From: Belliella buryatensis
GTDB lineage: Bacteria > Bacteroidota > Bacteroidia > Cytophagales > Cyclobacteriaceae
Reading direction: 5' to 3'
Length of the DNA stretch: 64,000 nucleotides
Assembly: GCF_900188245.1 (NCBI RefSeq)
Contig: NZ_FZOK01000014.1
Span: 1 to 64,000 of the forward strand
Shown: positions 35,810-46,173 of the stretch, in pieces
How the letters are laid out: each line of letters begins with the position of its first letter
Numbering within the stretch: the stretch's first letter is position 1
Made by a program: the position numbers and the translations under genes
The notes under the pieces: generated by a model
Seen by the model: only the letters and a program-made list of their open reading frames with translations
Databases searched by the model: none
What the model was told of the DNA's origin: nothing

Positions 35810-38800
35810 TTAGAAATTGTAACCTAAGGTTACATAAAATTTAAGATCATCTGTTTGATAATTTCTCACAGGTCTTGCAAGGTCTAATTTGACATAATAA
35901 TTCAGTAAAACTGTCCTAATTCCAGCACCATAACTCTGCAACCATGGGTTATTGAAATTATTCAAAGTGATAACAAAAGGTGATCCCTCTGTATTGATGA
36001 CCTCCGTATTCTGATCATTGACTCTTTCCCATGGTGGATTATCATTCCAAGATGATCCAATATCATAAAATCCTACTAATTGGAAATTCTTAATAAAATT
36101 TGAAGTGATATTTCCTCTAGATAAATAAGAGAAAAGAGGGATTCTTAACTCAGAAGTGAAGGTAACTACATTACGTCCTCTGATTTCATCATAATTATAT
36201 CCTCGCAAATCCACAAACTCCGCAAAAAGGATGTTGGAATTTTCAAACCCTCCTGAATTTCTTACCGGAGATGCTTCAGGTCTGTTGGTAGGAGGGCGAT
36301 AGAACTGATTGAAAAGCCAGTTGTCCATACCTCCGACTAGATAAGTCTGTGGATTACTGCCAAAGAAAGATCCTGCAAACAATCTTGTCGCCAGAGTGAT
36401 ATTCTTATGAATTTTTTGATAATTTCTAAAGTCAAGGTAGGCATTGCTAAAGGATCTTTCAGTAGCATTTAGACCTTGATAATGGACTAACCCGATTTTT
36501 CCTTTGAGTCCCTGCTGCATATATAGGCCAAGCTGCTCTGTTTTATCTACTACAAACTCAAATCTAGCACCAGCATAATTGACATCAAATCTATTCTGCT
36601 CTGGTACTACTCCTCTCAAGATGGAATCTGGATTTAAGTTGAAATATTGAGATTTGGCCACGAAGGGTGCTAACATGACGCGACTATGAACAGAGAAAGG
36701 ATATGAAAATCCAAGCTCAGTTTTTGTCAACACATACCGCTGGAACGTTAAATCTCCTTCAGAAACTTGAATGGACCTTCTATCGAACCGACCTCTTAGA
36801 TCTACCCTACTTTTCAGGTATTGGTAATCAAAGAAAATATCACTTCCGGATCTAAAATCTAAAGTCGTCATCAATCCTCCTTCGAATAGATGGTTGTCGA
36901 GAAGATCTGACATTTTACCATTTAGGTTGATCCCAAAACCCCTCAAAGGATCTACGACGAAGGTAGTCTTTAGGCTTGTTGTGATAAATTGTGGCGTCAT
37001 GTTAGCAGGACCAACTACTCTTCTCTGCATATTTTGTCTTCTGAAATTATCCAAAAGAGTGCTTCTAGAGGCAGCTTGTTGCGCCCTCTCTGTAGGCTGC
37101 GTCAATGGAGGAATAGTATCAAAAGTGTAATTTTCTGTATCTATACCTCCTCTTCTTTCAAATCGAAGTCTTTCAGTATCAATACTCCCAGTCAAATTTG
37201 AAGGCGGAGGTACGGTGTCTTGTTGAACCTGCTGCTGAGAAAGGATGCTTGGAGGTGACTGTCTTACACCAGCTTGATTGGTTTGAGGTGGCGAAGTCGT
37301 CCTTCCTCCTACGATTAAGTCTTCTAAGCGTAGATTAAGAGTTGTATCCCTTTTAACTTCCTCTGTTTTCAACTCTTCACTTACTGTTGTTTCTCTTTGT
37401 GCCCTTGTTTCTTGTTGCTCTATTCTCCTATTTGATATCCTTTGGTTCAATTCTTTTGCTTGTTGAAGCTGAACCCTAGGTGTACTTGGAGTAAATTGAT
37501 ATGTATTTGAGTAAGGTTCTACGATTAAAACACTTTGATTGCCATCCCTATAAGCAAAAGCAACTCGATTCGTTCTCGAATTGTAATCAAATGCCTCCAA
37601 ACTTTTATTATATGCTGACATTTGACTTGAAATAGCTCCATTGGAGCTAGTCCTCATAAGGTTCATGATCCCGCTCTGATCACTAAGGTGAAGAATAAAA
37701 TTTGCATTCATCACTGTAGGTCTGATATTTCGATAATTGCTATTTGTCATTTTTGTAATGACTTCAGCTGAATCAGTCAAATCAATTCTGAATAAATTAA
37801 AATAGTCTGGCAATTTCCTTACATCAGGATATCTAGTCAGCACTGAGTCAGGCAAATCCGTAGAATTTGAAGTAAAAATAATAGTAGAATCATTAAGAAA
37901 TACGGGATTGAGGTTATCGAATACATCATTGGTCAATCTTTTACCCACTCCTCTTACATTCAATGTATAAATATCAGTTTTACCATTGGTCAATGCAGAG
38001 ACCACCATATTTCTTCCAGAAGAATTATAATCCAAACTCAAAACTTGAGTGATATTTCTTAAGAATATTTTATCTTGATTTGAGCCGTCAATTGCTCTTT
38101 GGATAAGGGTAGTTGTCCCTCTTCTAAAAGTAGCAATAGTCAAATTCAAAGTATCTCTCCAAGCAATCACAGGACTAGTAAGATTGACTGGTTGATCATC
38201 AGATCTACTGCCTCCTGACAGGATTGTTCTTTCTCTTTTAGTCGCGATTTCTTGAACCTGTACTCTATACTTACCTCCATTGTTAATGACATATGCTAGG
38301 TGTTTACCGTCAGGACTGAATTTGATATCATTGATCGTTCCAAGATGTGCATTTTTGGTCTTATTGACCATGTTAGATTCATTGAAATCTTTGAATGTCG
38401 TAAGAACAGACTCGTTGGATTGCTGATAAAAATTCCTCCATTGCTCTTCAAAAATTTTATAATTCAAACCGATGGTATTGGCAATACTATTTTCTTCGTT
38501 TCTATTGATTCTACTCAAGTTGAGAATACTGGAAATATACCTTCTACCATATTTCTCTGCAATGTAATTCCAAACAGATTGGCCTACTAAAGCAGCTTCC
38601 TTCTCCTGTAAGCGATGAATCTTATTTCTTTTATCGTCCCTAAAATAATGGCGCATATAATCATCCATTTCCATACTCCAACCATATCCAAGATACATGG
38701 CAGCACCTTCCACATACCAATCAGGAAAACTATTGATAAGGTTCGCTTGAAAAGCATCTGCTATCGTGGCTCCATAGAGCATTTCTTCTATGATCACTTT

Positions 38801-39232
38801 GGAAGTAGTGTAGATCAAATCTTTTTTGAATTGTTCCCATGTCCCCGCGAAAGCTACCTCACCCAGTAACCGACTGAAAAAAGTCTGACCATCTACTGTA
38901 TACTCGTCCTTATTCAAGTTGAGATTACTTTGCAAAATTTCTTCTTGAGAATTATAAATAAAAATCTTAGGCTTAGTGTATGCAACATAACCTATCATCT
39001 GTGTCAACCTATCGAATTCATTTTCAAGATAATCGATAGCCATTCTGGCATTATTGACACCTCCATCATAATAGTAGACTTCAAAATTATTAGAGCTAAA
39101 ATAATACCACTCAATGTTTTTGTGTTGTATTCTATTTTTACCAAATCGCTCTTGGTCAAACTGGGCATGAGCCAAACTGCCATATAGCATCAGGCTCACC
39201 AGTACAATTAAACAGCGTAAATTATGATTCAT
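35810..39232 (-). CDS. Peptidase-MA-like / propeller / barrel outer-membrane protein
   Basis: An 1140-residue exported protein. A signal peptide (about 1-23, SLAHAQ) precedes an alpha-helical peptidase-MA-like part (about 40-290). That part has lost the HExxH motif: the equivalent stretch reads VIIEEMLYG, while the downstream PDWYVEGAAMYLG glutamate remains. Residues about 300-620 form WD40/TolB-like propeller repeats (IKFSPDGKHLAYV, VLSLDYNSSGRNMVVSA). A Gln/Thr-rich linker follows (about 625-770), then a C-terminal barrel of the D15/BamA type from about 780 (FGINLNGKM to FYVTLGYNF with terminal aromatic). It sits 20 bases after the DAO oxidoreductase gene and 16 before yicC. Function unknown. 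Confidence 0.82.
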   Translation of the reverse strand: MNHNLRCLIVLVSLMLYGSLAHAQFDQERFGKNRIQHKNIEWYYFSSNNFEVYYYDGGVNNARMAIDYLENEFDRLTQMIGYVAYTKPKIFIYNSQEEILQSNLNLNKDEYTVDGQTFFSRLLGEVAFAGTWEQFKKDLIYTTSKVIIEEMLYGATIADAFQANLINSFPDWYVEGAAMYLGYGWSMEMDDYMRHYFRDDKRNKIHRLQEKEAALVGQSVWNYIAEKYGRRYISSILNLSRINRNEENSIANTIGLNYKIFEEQWRNFYQQSNESVLTTFKDFNESNMVNKTKNAHLGTINDIKFSPDGKHLAYVINNGGKYRVQVQEIATKRERTILSGGSRSDDQPVNLTSPVIAWRDTLNLTIATFRRGTTTLIQRAIDGSNQDKIFLRNITQVLSLDYNSSGRNMVVSALTNGKTDIYTLNVRGVGKRLTNDVFDNLNPVFLNDSTIIFTSNSTDLPDSVLTRYPDVRKLPDYFNLFRIDLTDSAEVITKMTNSNYRNIRPTVMNANFILHLSDQSGIMNLMRTSSNGAISSQMSAYNKSLEAFDYNSRTNRVAFAYRDGNQSVLIVEPYSNTYQFTPSTPRVQLQQAKELNQRISNRRIEQQETRAQRETTVSEELKTEEVKRDTTLNLRLEDLIVGGRTTSPPQTNQAGVRQSPPSILSQQQVQQDTVPPPSNLTGSIDTERLRFERRGGIDTENYTFDTIPPLTQPTERAQQAASRSTLLDNFRRQNMQRRVVGPANMTPQFITTSLKTTFVVDPLRGFGINLNGKMSDLLDNHLFEGGLMTTLDFRSGSDIFFDYQYLKSRVDLRGRFDRRSIQVSEGDLTFQRYVLTKTELGFSYPFSVHSRVMLAPFVAKSQYFNLNPDSILRGVVPEQNRFDVNYAGARFEFVVDKTEQLGLYMQQGLKGKIGLVHYQGLNATERSFSNAYLDFRNYQKIHKNITLATRLFAGSFFGSNPQTYLVGGMDNWLFNQFYRPPTNRPEASPVRNSGGFENSNILFAEFVDLRGYNYDEIRGRNVVTFTSELRIPLFSYLSRGNITSNFIKNFQLVGFYDIGSSWNDNPPWERVNDQNTEVINTEGSPFVITLNNFNNPWLQSYGAGIRTVLLNYYVKLDLARPVRNYQTDDLKFYVTLGYNF

Positions 39233-39252
39233 TAGTCAATTCCACTTAGATT

Positions 39253-40305
39253 TTAAATATACTTAAAAAAACGACTTATGTTCACATCTGGATGGGGTTC
39301 ATTTTTTTTTATCAACAAATCTATCATCATTTTACTGTAATACGGAATCAAAGAAACTCCTTTTGCCCCAAAACCATTGAAGATATAAACGCTTTCATGC
39401 TCAGGATGTTTTCCCAAAAATGGTCTCCTATCCTTGGTCGCAGGTCTGATCCCAGTTTTATGAACGACCACTTTTTTATTTTCAATATTGACCAAATTAT
39501 CTAACCTATCCAAAATCTCAATTTTAGCCCTCTCTGTTGGGCCCTGATCTAGGTCATGCCAAGAATAAGTAGACCCCACTCGCAGTAATTGATTGGGTAA
39601 AGTGATCCTAAAAACACCTCGATTGATGATTTCCTCTGGCCGAAACTCTTGCTCGATGTCCAGAATTTCTCCTTTTACCGGAGCAAAAGGTAAATCTTCA
39701 AAAAACTTACTTCCTAGACAACCCAATCCATTACAATAGACTACTCCCTTTGCTTGAATATCTTGGTATTTTATTCCTTCTTTTTCTACGATAAGCTGCG
39801 TTTCTTCATATTTCTCGAACCTTACTAAATTCCTTTCTGAAAGATAGCGTGTGTATACATCTAAAAGAACATTGATGTCTAGGTAACCAGATGTATTAAG
39901 CAAAACACCACCGAATTCATCTTTCACCGCTTCAAAATATGACGAAGTCCTGATTTCTTTGAGGTAGGACACAAACTTTTCATCCCCGCTATTTCCCATC
40001 CATTCGTTTTGTTCTTCTTTAGAAAGAAAGGGTCTGTAAATAGGGTTTTTGTACAAAAACTTTGCTCCTAGAAAGCTTTCCATCTCTTCATAGAGGGGCT
40101 CTATTTCGGGAAAAAGTAAATCTGCATTCCATGTCTTGACCATTTTTCTTCCTGTCACAGGATTGTAAAGACCTGCTGCAATGCGACTGCTTTGATTTTG
40201 CTCAGGCTGATCTATGACGATTATACGCATACCTGATTGCATTAGCCTATACGATAGTACTGTGCCAGCAATCCCTTGTCCGATTAGTAAAAAATCTACT
40301 TCCAT
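39253..40305 (-). CDS. DAO-family FAD-dependent oxidoreductase
   Basis: A 350-residue flavoprotein with the Rossmann dinucleotide motif VDFLLIGQGIAGTVLSYRLM at the N-terminus (GxGxxG) and the D-amino-acid-oxidase-like fold: RIAAGLYNPVTGRKMVKTW, VVYCNGLG, FAPVKGEILDIEQEF and the C-terminal NGFGAKGVSLIPY flavin segment. I begin at ATG 40305; an in-frame TTG lies six bases further. The substrate is unknown (an amine, or a sugar or thiazole intermediate as in other DAO members). It is the first gene of a leftward set with the propeller-barrel protein and yicC, divergent from the MBL hydrolase. Confidence 0.85.
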   Translation of the reverse strand: MEVDFLLIGQGIAGTVLSYRLMQSGMRIIVIDQPEQNQSSRIAAGLYNPVTGRKMVKTWNADLLFPEIEPLYEEMESFLGAKFLYKNPIYRPFLSKEEQNEWMGNSGDEKFVSYLKEIRTSSYFEAVKDEFGGVLLNTSGYLDINVLLDVYTRYLSERNLVRFEKYEETQLIVEKEGIKYQDIQAKGVVYCNGLGCLGSKFFEDLPFAPVKGEILDIEQEFRPEEIINRGVFRITLPNQLLRVGSTYSWHDLDQGPTERAKIEILDRLDNLVNIENKKVVVHKTGIRPATKDRRPFLGKHPEHESVYIFNGFGAKGVSLIPYYSKMMIDLLIKKNEPHPDVNISRFFKYI

Positions 40306-40363
40306 GCCCAAAAATAAATTCTTTCTTTGTTATTTTGACAGTTAATCAAAAATCATTCTCTAG

Positions 40364-41017
40364 ATGTTACAACTTCGATCTTTCACATTTAATCCATATA
40401 TGGAAAACACCTACGTCCTCTATGACGAAACCAAAGAAGCTGTAATTTTTGACCCTGGGTGCTATGAGAAAAGAGAGCAACAAACCTTGCAGGCATTTGT
40501 AACAGCTGAAGGTCTTACGGTCAAATACTTGATCAATACCCACTGTCATATCGATCATGTTTTGGGAAATTCATTTGTAAAAATGACTTTCAATGTCCCA
40601 CTATTGATGCACCAATTTGAAATTCCAGTACTGAAGTCTGTGGCTTCTTATGCTTCTAATTACGGATTCCCAGCATATGAAGAGTCAGAGCCTGACCAGT
40701 TGATTGATGATAATGATGAAATCAGGTTTGGCAACACAGTGCTAAAAATCCGATTTGTTCCAGGTCACGCTCCTGGGCATTTGATTTTTTATAACGAAAG
40801 CGCTAATATCTGCATTGCAGGAGATACTTTATTTCAAGGAAGTATCGGTAGGACAGATCTTCCAGGTGGAGATCATCAAACACTTCTTGATGCCATCAAA
40901 TCTCAAATGTTTACATTACCAGAAGATATGACTGTTTACTCAGGACATGGCCCTGAAACCAACATAGGTCTTGAAAAAGTGCACAATCCTTTTGTAGGAA
41001 AAAAAGCAAGATTCTAA
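40364..41017 (+). CDS. MBL-fold hydrolase, glyoxalase II-like
   Basis: A 217-residue metallo-beta-lactamase-fold hydrolase. The zinc motif is intact: H60-C-H62-I-D64-H65 (NTHCHIDHVLGN). Further ligands appear in FVPGHAPGHLIFYN and AGDTLFQGSIGRTDLPGGD, and the final ligand in VYSGHGPETNIGLEK. The GDTLFxGSIGRTD block is typical of glyoxalase II-like or persulfide-dioxygenase-like thiolesterases of unknown physiological substrate. Its stop overlaps the pssA start by one base, so the genes are co-transcribed. Confidence 0.93.
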   Translation: MLQLRSFTFNPYMENTYVLYDETKEAVIFDPGCYEKREQQTLQAFVTAEGLTVKYLINTHCHIDHVLGNSFVKMTFNVPLLMHQFEIPVLKSVASYASNYGFPAYEESEPDQLIDDNDEIRFGNTVLKIRFVPGHAPGHLIFYNESANICIAGDTLFQGSIGRTDLPGGDHQTLLDAIKSQMFTLPEDMTVYSGHGPETNIGLEKVHNPFVGKKARF

Positions 41018-41718
41018 TGATCAAAAAAAACATTCCAAATACCATCACTTGTCTCAATCTCCTTTCTGGAATGATTGGGATATATTTTGTTTTGGGTGGA
41101 GAGATTCACTATGGACTTTATTTTATTGTCTTGGCAGCTATTTTTGACTTCTTAGATGGGTTTGTAGCCAGGATGCTTCATGTACATAGCGAAATTGGCA
41201 AACAATTAGACTCTCTAGCTGATTTAGTGACATTTGGTGTATTACCTTCATTCATCTTATTTCAGTGGATTTTGGAAATCTCTGAATTCAGCTATTTCCC
41301 TTTTCTAGCATTTTTGATAGGAGTGTTTTCTGCTGTAAGGCTAGCAAAGTTCAATGTAGACACAAGACAATCTGACAGATTTATAGGGGTTCCTACCCCT
41401 GCAAATGCGCTTTTGATCAGTTCACTCCCCTTTTTAGTAGATCGTTTTCCAAGTTTGCAAATTTGGTTAGTCACACCTCTAAGTCTGGCAGTGATTGCTA
41501 TTATTATGTCACTCCTCCTTGTTGCCAAATTACCTCTGATTGCCTTGAAATTCAAAAGCTTTGATTTCAAGTCCAATGTCTTTCGGTATCTGACCATTGG
41601 AATAGCTTTGATCTGTATCGCATCATTGGGTTGGGCAGGTATTCCGATTACAATTATTTCTTATATTGCACTTTCGGTAGTAGAGGGAATGATTACAAAA
41701 AATGATCAGAAGGAGTAA
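41017..41718 (+). CDS. pssA: CDP-diacylglycerol-serine O-phosphatidyltransferase
   Basis: Makes phosphatidylserine, the precursor of phosphatidylethanolamine, at the inner membrane. The 233-residue protein has about seven hydrophobic helices. The CDP-alcohol phosphotransferase motif is perfect: D-x2-DG-x2-AR-x8-G-x3-D-x3-D in DFLDGFVARM through LDSLAD. The N-terminus IKKNIPNTITCLNLLSGMIG is the PssA signature. It overlaps the MBL gene by one base and porU by 17, placing phospholipid synthesis in the same transcript as the T9SS genes. No psd gene is in the window. Confidence 0.95.
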   Translation: MIKKNIPNTITCLNLLSGMIGIYFVLGGEIHYGLYFIVLAAIFDFLDGFVARMLHVHSEIGKQLDSLADLVTFGVLPSFILFQWILEISEFSYFPFLAFLIGVFSAVRLAKFNVDTRQSDRFIGVPTPANALLISSLPFLVDRFPSLQIWLVTPLSLAVIAIIMSLLLVAKLPLIALKFKSFDFKSNVFRYLTIGIALICIASLGWAGIPITIISYIALSVVEGMITKNDQKE

Positions 41719-44700
41719 CATATTGGGCAAAAGATTCTTCAGAATACTCTTTTTTTTACTTCTAGGAAATCATTTAGCATTTGCTCAAGAGCAATACTTT
41801 AAATTTCCAGTAACTACTGAGGGAGTTTACAAAATCGGTACTAATCAGCTAAATACACTCGGAATCAATGACATCACAAATGTCAGCATATATGGTAATG
41901 CTGGCAAGCTCGATCAAAAGCTCGATAGCGTTTCTTTAGGTTTGAGAGAGATTCCTGTCCAGGTGATTGACAATGAACTCTATTTTTTCTTAGAAGGCCC
42001 TCACACGGTTAGACCAAATGAAAATACTTGGACTTATCATCATCACAATTACACAGATACACTCTACTACCTGATTGGCTCAAAAACTCCTTCAAAAAAT
42101 ATCCTTTTGGAGCCAGGCTCTACCACTGTTTCATCAGGTTCTGTGTATCAGATTCAAAATAAAAAAGAGGAAAGTATCAATCTATTATCTTCAGGAAGAA
42201 AATGGTACGGATCTGCTTTCAATTCGGGACAAGCTTACAGACAGCAATTTGACCTTCCTGCTGCTCATCAAGGTAATTTGCTTCTTCAGTCTAATGTAAT
42301 GGCTCAATCTTTACAAACTGCAAATTTTAACTTGACTGTCAATGGGCAAAACAGAGCCGATTTTTCAATCTCTCCGATACCAAATAGTATCTATGGCATC
42401 AAAGGAAGAGAGGAAAAGGTAATCGTCCAAATTCCCTCTCAGAGCCAAAACTCTCTCACTTACACACTAAATTTCCAAACGGCTGATGTCAATGGAACTG
42501 CTTACATAGACTATATATCTATTGCCATTCCTTTCAATAGCAATAATTTACCTACGGGTATATTTTATCATCTTGGCGAATCACCTATAGTCATTACCAA
42601 ACCAGCTAATCTTAAAACTTGGAAGGTTAGTAATATGTATGACGTGAAAGAGGTTGAAAGCAATAGTCTCTTATCCAATGGTGAAAAAGTGGTCACATTC
42701 AACCCTCAAAATACCCCAAGCATCAATCAATGGACTCCGGCAGCTCAAAATTTACGAAATGAAAGCATCAATAGCACTTTGATCATCATCAGTCCAGAGG
42801 CGCTACTATCTGAGGCCAATAGACTTGCCAATCATAAAAATAGCCTTGGAATATCTGCTCGCGTAGTCAGGTTGAGTGAAATTTTTGATGCTTTTGGTTA
42901 TGGATCATACGATATTGTAGCCATTAGAAACTTTCTTGCTTACCACTATCATCAATCAGGCCAACTCAAGCATGTCTTGTTTTTTGGGAAAGGCACTTTT
43001 GACTATAAAAGAAAAATCACCGGTGGTCGCCCAAACCTTGTCCCATCCTACAGCTCCAGAAATAGCTTGAATCCATTGGCAACATATTCATCTGATGATT
43101 TTTTTGGGTTCTTAGATTTTGGCCAAGGTGAATGGGAAGAAAGTACTGCAGGAGATGAATCAATGAAAATTGGAGTTGGTAGAATCCCTGCGATCAATCT
43201 TATAGAAGCTAGAGAGGCTGTAAATAAGATCATCTCTTATGAAAACAGGAAAAATCTAGCAGGAGATTGGAAACGAAGAATTGCTTTTTTTGCCGATGAT
43301 GGAGACAATAATATCCACTTAAATGATGCCGAGAATCATGCGAGATTTTTGAGTGAGAATCATCCTGAATACATTCTTGAAAAAATTTACCTTGACCGAT
43401 TTGAACAAATCAGATCAGCTGGTCGTCAGTCCTCTCCACAAGCAAGAGAAGCTTTGAAAACAGCCGTTGAAGAAGGGCTCCTAATACTGAATTACATTGG
43501 GCATGGAAATGAAACTACTTTGACTGCAGAGCAAGTATTTCAGATATCGGACTTTAGGAACTGGCCTGAAAATGAACTACTTCCATTATTGGTGACTGCC
43601 ACATGTGAATTTGGCAGGCATGACAGCCCATTTCTGAGATCAGGGGCGGAAGAAATGCTTTTTGCTCCAAACAAAGGTGCTATTGGACTTTTGACGACTG
43701 GTAGACCAGTATTCAGCAGCATCAACTTCGCATTGAACAAAGCATTTATAGAAGATGTATTTCAAGAAGAGAATGGAGAGCGACTTGACCTAGGAGAAAT
43801 TTTCAAGCGTACCAAAAACAACAGCCTCAATGGCGCCTTCAATAGAAATTTCTCTCTTTTAGGTGATCCTTCATTAAAACTGGCCATTCCTGATCTCAAT
43901 AGTACTGTCAAAGAAATCCAAGATATTCAACTTGAGCTCAGCATTGACACACTACAGGCTATGCAGCAAGTCAAAATCCAAGGCGAGATTCAAGACCCAA
44001 TGACTGGGGCAAAAATCATGAGGTCTGGAACTTTCAATCTAGAAATTAAAGATAAAAAAATAGAAAAAAGAACCTTAGGGGATGAAAGCACCCCTACGAG
44101 CTATTTAGATGAAGGTAATGTTTTATTCAATGGGGAGGGTGTGTTTGCTAATGGAGAGTTTGATATTGAAGTCTTTATTCCTCAAAACATAAATTATGAA
44201 TATGGAGAAGGGAAGCTTAGGATTTTTGCTATTTTGGAAGATGGGCTAGAGGCTATGGGAGCAAATAACATCACCATCGGAGGAACAGCAAAAAGTAATA
44301 TCATAGATACCCAAGGGCCAGAAGTAAATTTGAAGTTTGGCTATGAATATGGAGAAGACTTGAGTCAGTTCAAGGCCTACAACATCAAATTACAAGCAGA
44401 GTTAAGCGATGAAAGTGGCATCAACATCTCTAACAACAACTTAGGTCAAGACATTTTGCTATATATTAACGACCAGGAACCAATCAATTTGAATCGATTT
44501 TACAGGTCCACGCAAAACACATTCAAGCAAGGGATTTTGCAAGCGCCTGTATCAGGCCTGCAAGAAGGTGCGAATCAGATTATTTTCGAAGTATGGGACA
44601 ATGTCGGTAACAGTACCACAGTCCAAAGAGAGGTTATAGTAGACGGAAGTCAGCGCATCAAAATTCTCGAAAATATCACTTATCCGAATCCTACAAGTGA

Positions 44701-44965
44701 ATTGAGTAAATTTAAAATCAAACACAATAGACCTGGCGAAAACTTAATGCTTCAAGTTCGTGTTTTTACTTTGACTGGTAGTGAAATATTTAAAGCCAGC
44801 AGGCGTTATGTGATGGCTGATTACCTGTTAGATGATTTTGAGTGGAATTTTTTCCATTCCAAAACCAATTATCCCGTAAAAGGAACTTATATTTACGAAT
44901 TACAGCTCACTTCAGAATTGGACAACACCATGGATAGAAAGAGCGGAAAAATAATAATTAAATGA
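41702..44965 (+). CDS. porU: T9SS sortase PorU (gingipain-like, C25 family)
   Basis: The cell-surface cysteine protease-like sortase that removes the C-terminal sorting domain of type IX cargo and joins it to a lipopolysaccharide-type anchor. The 1087-residue protein has a signal peptide (about 10-28, ending AFAQ), a long strand-rich prodomain, and a C25 domain with catalytic H601 (IGHGN) and C635 (TATCEFG). The C-terminus (YPNPTSE through KGTYIYELQL) resembles a sorting-domain fold, as in PorU. The start overlaps pssA by 17 bases; the stop overlaps porV by four (ATGA). Confidence 0.95.
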   Translation: MIRRSNILGKRFFRILFFLLLGNHLAFAQEQYFKFPVTTEGVYKIGTNQLNTLGINDITNVSIYGNAGKLDQKLDSVSLGLREIPVQVIDNELYFFLEGPHTVRPNENTWTYHHHNYTDTLYYLIGSKTPSKNILLEPGSTTVSSGSVYQIQNKKEESINLLSSGRKWYGSAFNSGQAYRQQFDLPAAHQGNLLLQSNVMAQSLQTANFNLTVNGQNRADFSISPIPNSIYGIKGREEKVIVQIPSQSQNSLTYTLNFQTADVNGTAYIDYISIAIPFNSNNLPTGIFYHLGESPIVITKPANLKTWKVSNMYDVKEVESNSLLSNGEKVVTFNPQNTPSINQWTPAAQNLRNESINSTLIIISPEALLSEANRLANHKNSLGISARVVRLSEIFDAFGYGSYDIVAIRNFLAYHYHQSGQLKHVLFFGKGTFDYKRKITGGRPNLVPSYSSRNSLNPLATYSSDDFFGFLDFGQGEWEESTAGDESMKIGVGRIPAINLIEAREAVNKIISYENRKNLAGDWKRRIAFFADDGDNNIHLNDAENHARFLSENHPEYILEKIYLDRFEQIRSAGRQSSPQAREALKTAVEEGLLILNYIGHGNETTLTAEQVFQISDFRNWPENELLPLLVTATCEFGRHDSPFLRSGAEEMLFAPNKGAIGLLTTGRPVFSSINFALNKAFIEDVFQEENGERLDLGEIFKRTKNNSLNGAFNRNFSLLGDPSLKLAIPDLNSTVKEIQDIQLELSIDTLQAMQQVKIQGEIQDPMTGAKIMRSGTFNLEIKDKKIEKRTLGDESTPTSYLDEGNVLFNGEGVFANGEFDIEVFIPQNINYEYGEGKLRIFAILEDGLEAMGANNITIGGTAKSNIIDTQGPEVNLKFGYEYGEDLSQFKAYNIKLQAELSDESGINISNNNLGQDILLYINDQEPINLNRFYRSTQNTFKQGILQAPVSGLQEGANQIIFEVWDNVGNSTTVQREVIVDGSQRIKILENITYPNPTSELSKFKIKHNRPGENLMLQVRVFTLTGSEIFKASRRYVMADYLLDDFEWNFFHSKTNYPVKGTYIYELQLTSELDNTMDRKSGKIIIK

Positions 44966-46173
44966 AAATATCGGTAAGCCAATTATTCAAGCCATTTTTT
45001 GTTTCCTTGATCTGTTTTTCGTCTACAGAGCTTTTTGCTCAGAATTCTACGATTATCGCAGGTCAAGACCCTAATAGAAGGGTGATAACGACCGCAGTTC
45101 CATTTTTGAACTTCGCTCCTGATAGCAGACATTCTGCAATGGGAGACGTGGGTGTTGCCACTTCTCCAGACGCAAACTCGGCACATTGGAATGCTGGTAA
45201 GCTTGCCTTTATCAAGGATGATATGGGTTTTTCATTATCATACTCTCCATGGCTAGGGAGACTGGTCAATGACATGTCTGTCAGTTATCTGACAGGTTAT
45301 AAGAAGATCGATGAAAACTCTGCCTTTGGTTTCGACCTTCGTTATTTCAACATGGGAGATATTCAGCTGACTGATGGAAGAGGAAATGAGTTGGGCGAGT
45401 TCACACCAAGAGATATCGCTATAGGAGGTACATATTCTAGAAGGTTATCCGAGAATTTAGGTCTAGGTATTTCAGCAAGATTCATCCACTCAAATCTCTC
45501 TGGGAATATTTCTTCGGCTGGAGGAGCTGAAAGTAGACCTGGTATCACTGTAGGTACAGATGTTGGTCTATATTATAACAAAGACGTGATGGCAGGCAAC
45601 AAAGAAGGCGTATGGTCTTGGGGAGTTGCCATCACCAATATAGGTCCAAAAATCACTTATAACAGCGCAGAAGATTTAGACTATATCCCTACAAACTTTA
45701 GAATTGGTACAGCTTATCAAGTCAAATTTGATCAGTACAACTCTCTGACTTTCGCCTTAGACCTTAACAAACTAATGGTGCCAACTCCTCCTATCTATAG
45801 AAGAAACGAGGATGGATCACTTTTTACTGACGAAAATGGAAATTTGGAAATTGAAGAAGGTAGAGATCCAAATAGACCACTTATTGCGGGGATGTTTGGC
45901 TCATTTGCAGATGCTCCAGGTGGTTTTAGCGAAGAGTTACAAGAATTGATGATCTCCTTTGGTATGGAGTATCTATACAATGAAAAACTAGCCATTAGAA
46001 CTGGTTATTTCCATGAAAATATCAACAAAGGAGGTAGAAGATACTTCACCATGGGTGTTGGTTTCAATTACAAAACTTTAGGATTTGATTTCTCTTATTT
46101 AGTTCCAATGGAACAAAACCACCCACTAGCAGAGACATTGAGAATATCACTAGGTTACAACATATCCAAATAA
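44962..46173 (+). CDS. porV: T9SS outer-membrane shuttle PorV (LptO)
   Basis: A 403-residue FadL-like outer-membrane barrel that carries exported T9SS cargo from SprA to the PorU sortase. A signal peptide (about 1-27, STELFAQ) precedes the PorV segments: NRRVITTAVPFLNFAPDSRHSAMGD in parts, ANSAHWNAGKLAF, FGFDLRYFNMGDIQL and the end LRISLGYNISK. It overlaps porU by four bases and shares the last base of its stop with the M16 start. The porU-porV adjacency is common in the phylum. Confidence 0.96.
   Translation: MKISVSQLFKPFFVSLICFSSTELFAQNSTIIAGQDPNRRVITTAVPFLNFAPDSRHSAMGDVGVATSPDANSAHWNAGKLAFIKDDMGFSLSYSPWLGRLVNDMSVSYLTGYKKIDENSAFGFDLRYFNMGDIQLTDGRGNELGEFTPRDIAIGGTYSRRLSENLGLGISARFIHSNLSGNISSAGGAESRPGITVGTDVGLYYNKDVMAGNKEGVWSWGVAITNIGPKITYNSAEDLDYIPTNFRIGTAYQVKFDQYNSLTFALDLNKLMVPTPPIYRRNEDGSLFTDENGNLEIEEGRDPNRPLIAGMFGSFADAPGGFSEELQELMISFGMEYLYNEKLAIRTGYFHENINKGGRRYFTMGVGFNYKTLGFDFSYLVPMEQNHPLAETLRISLGYNISK

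Noticed and set aside
35810-39232. A plain TolB assignment from the propeller repeats
   Set aside because: The protein is much larger, with a peptidase-like N-terminus and a barrel, so it is not the Tol-Pal TolB.
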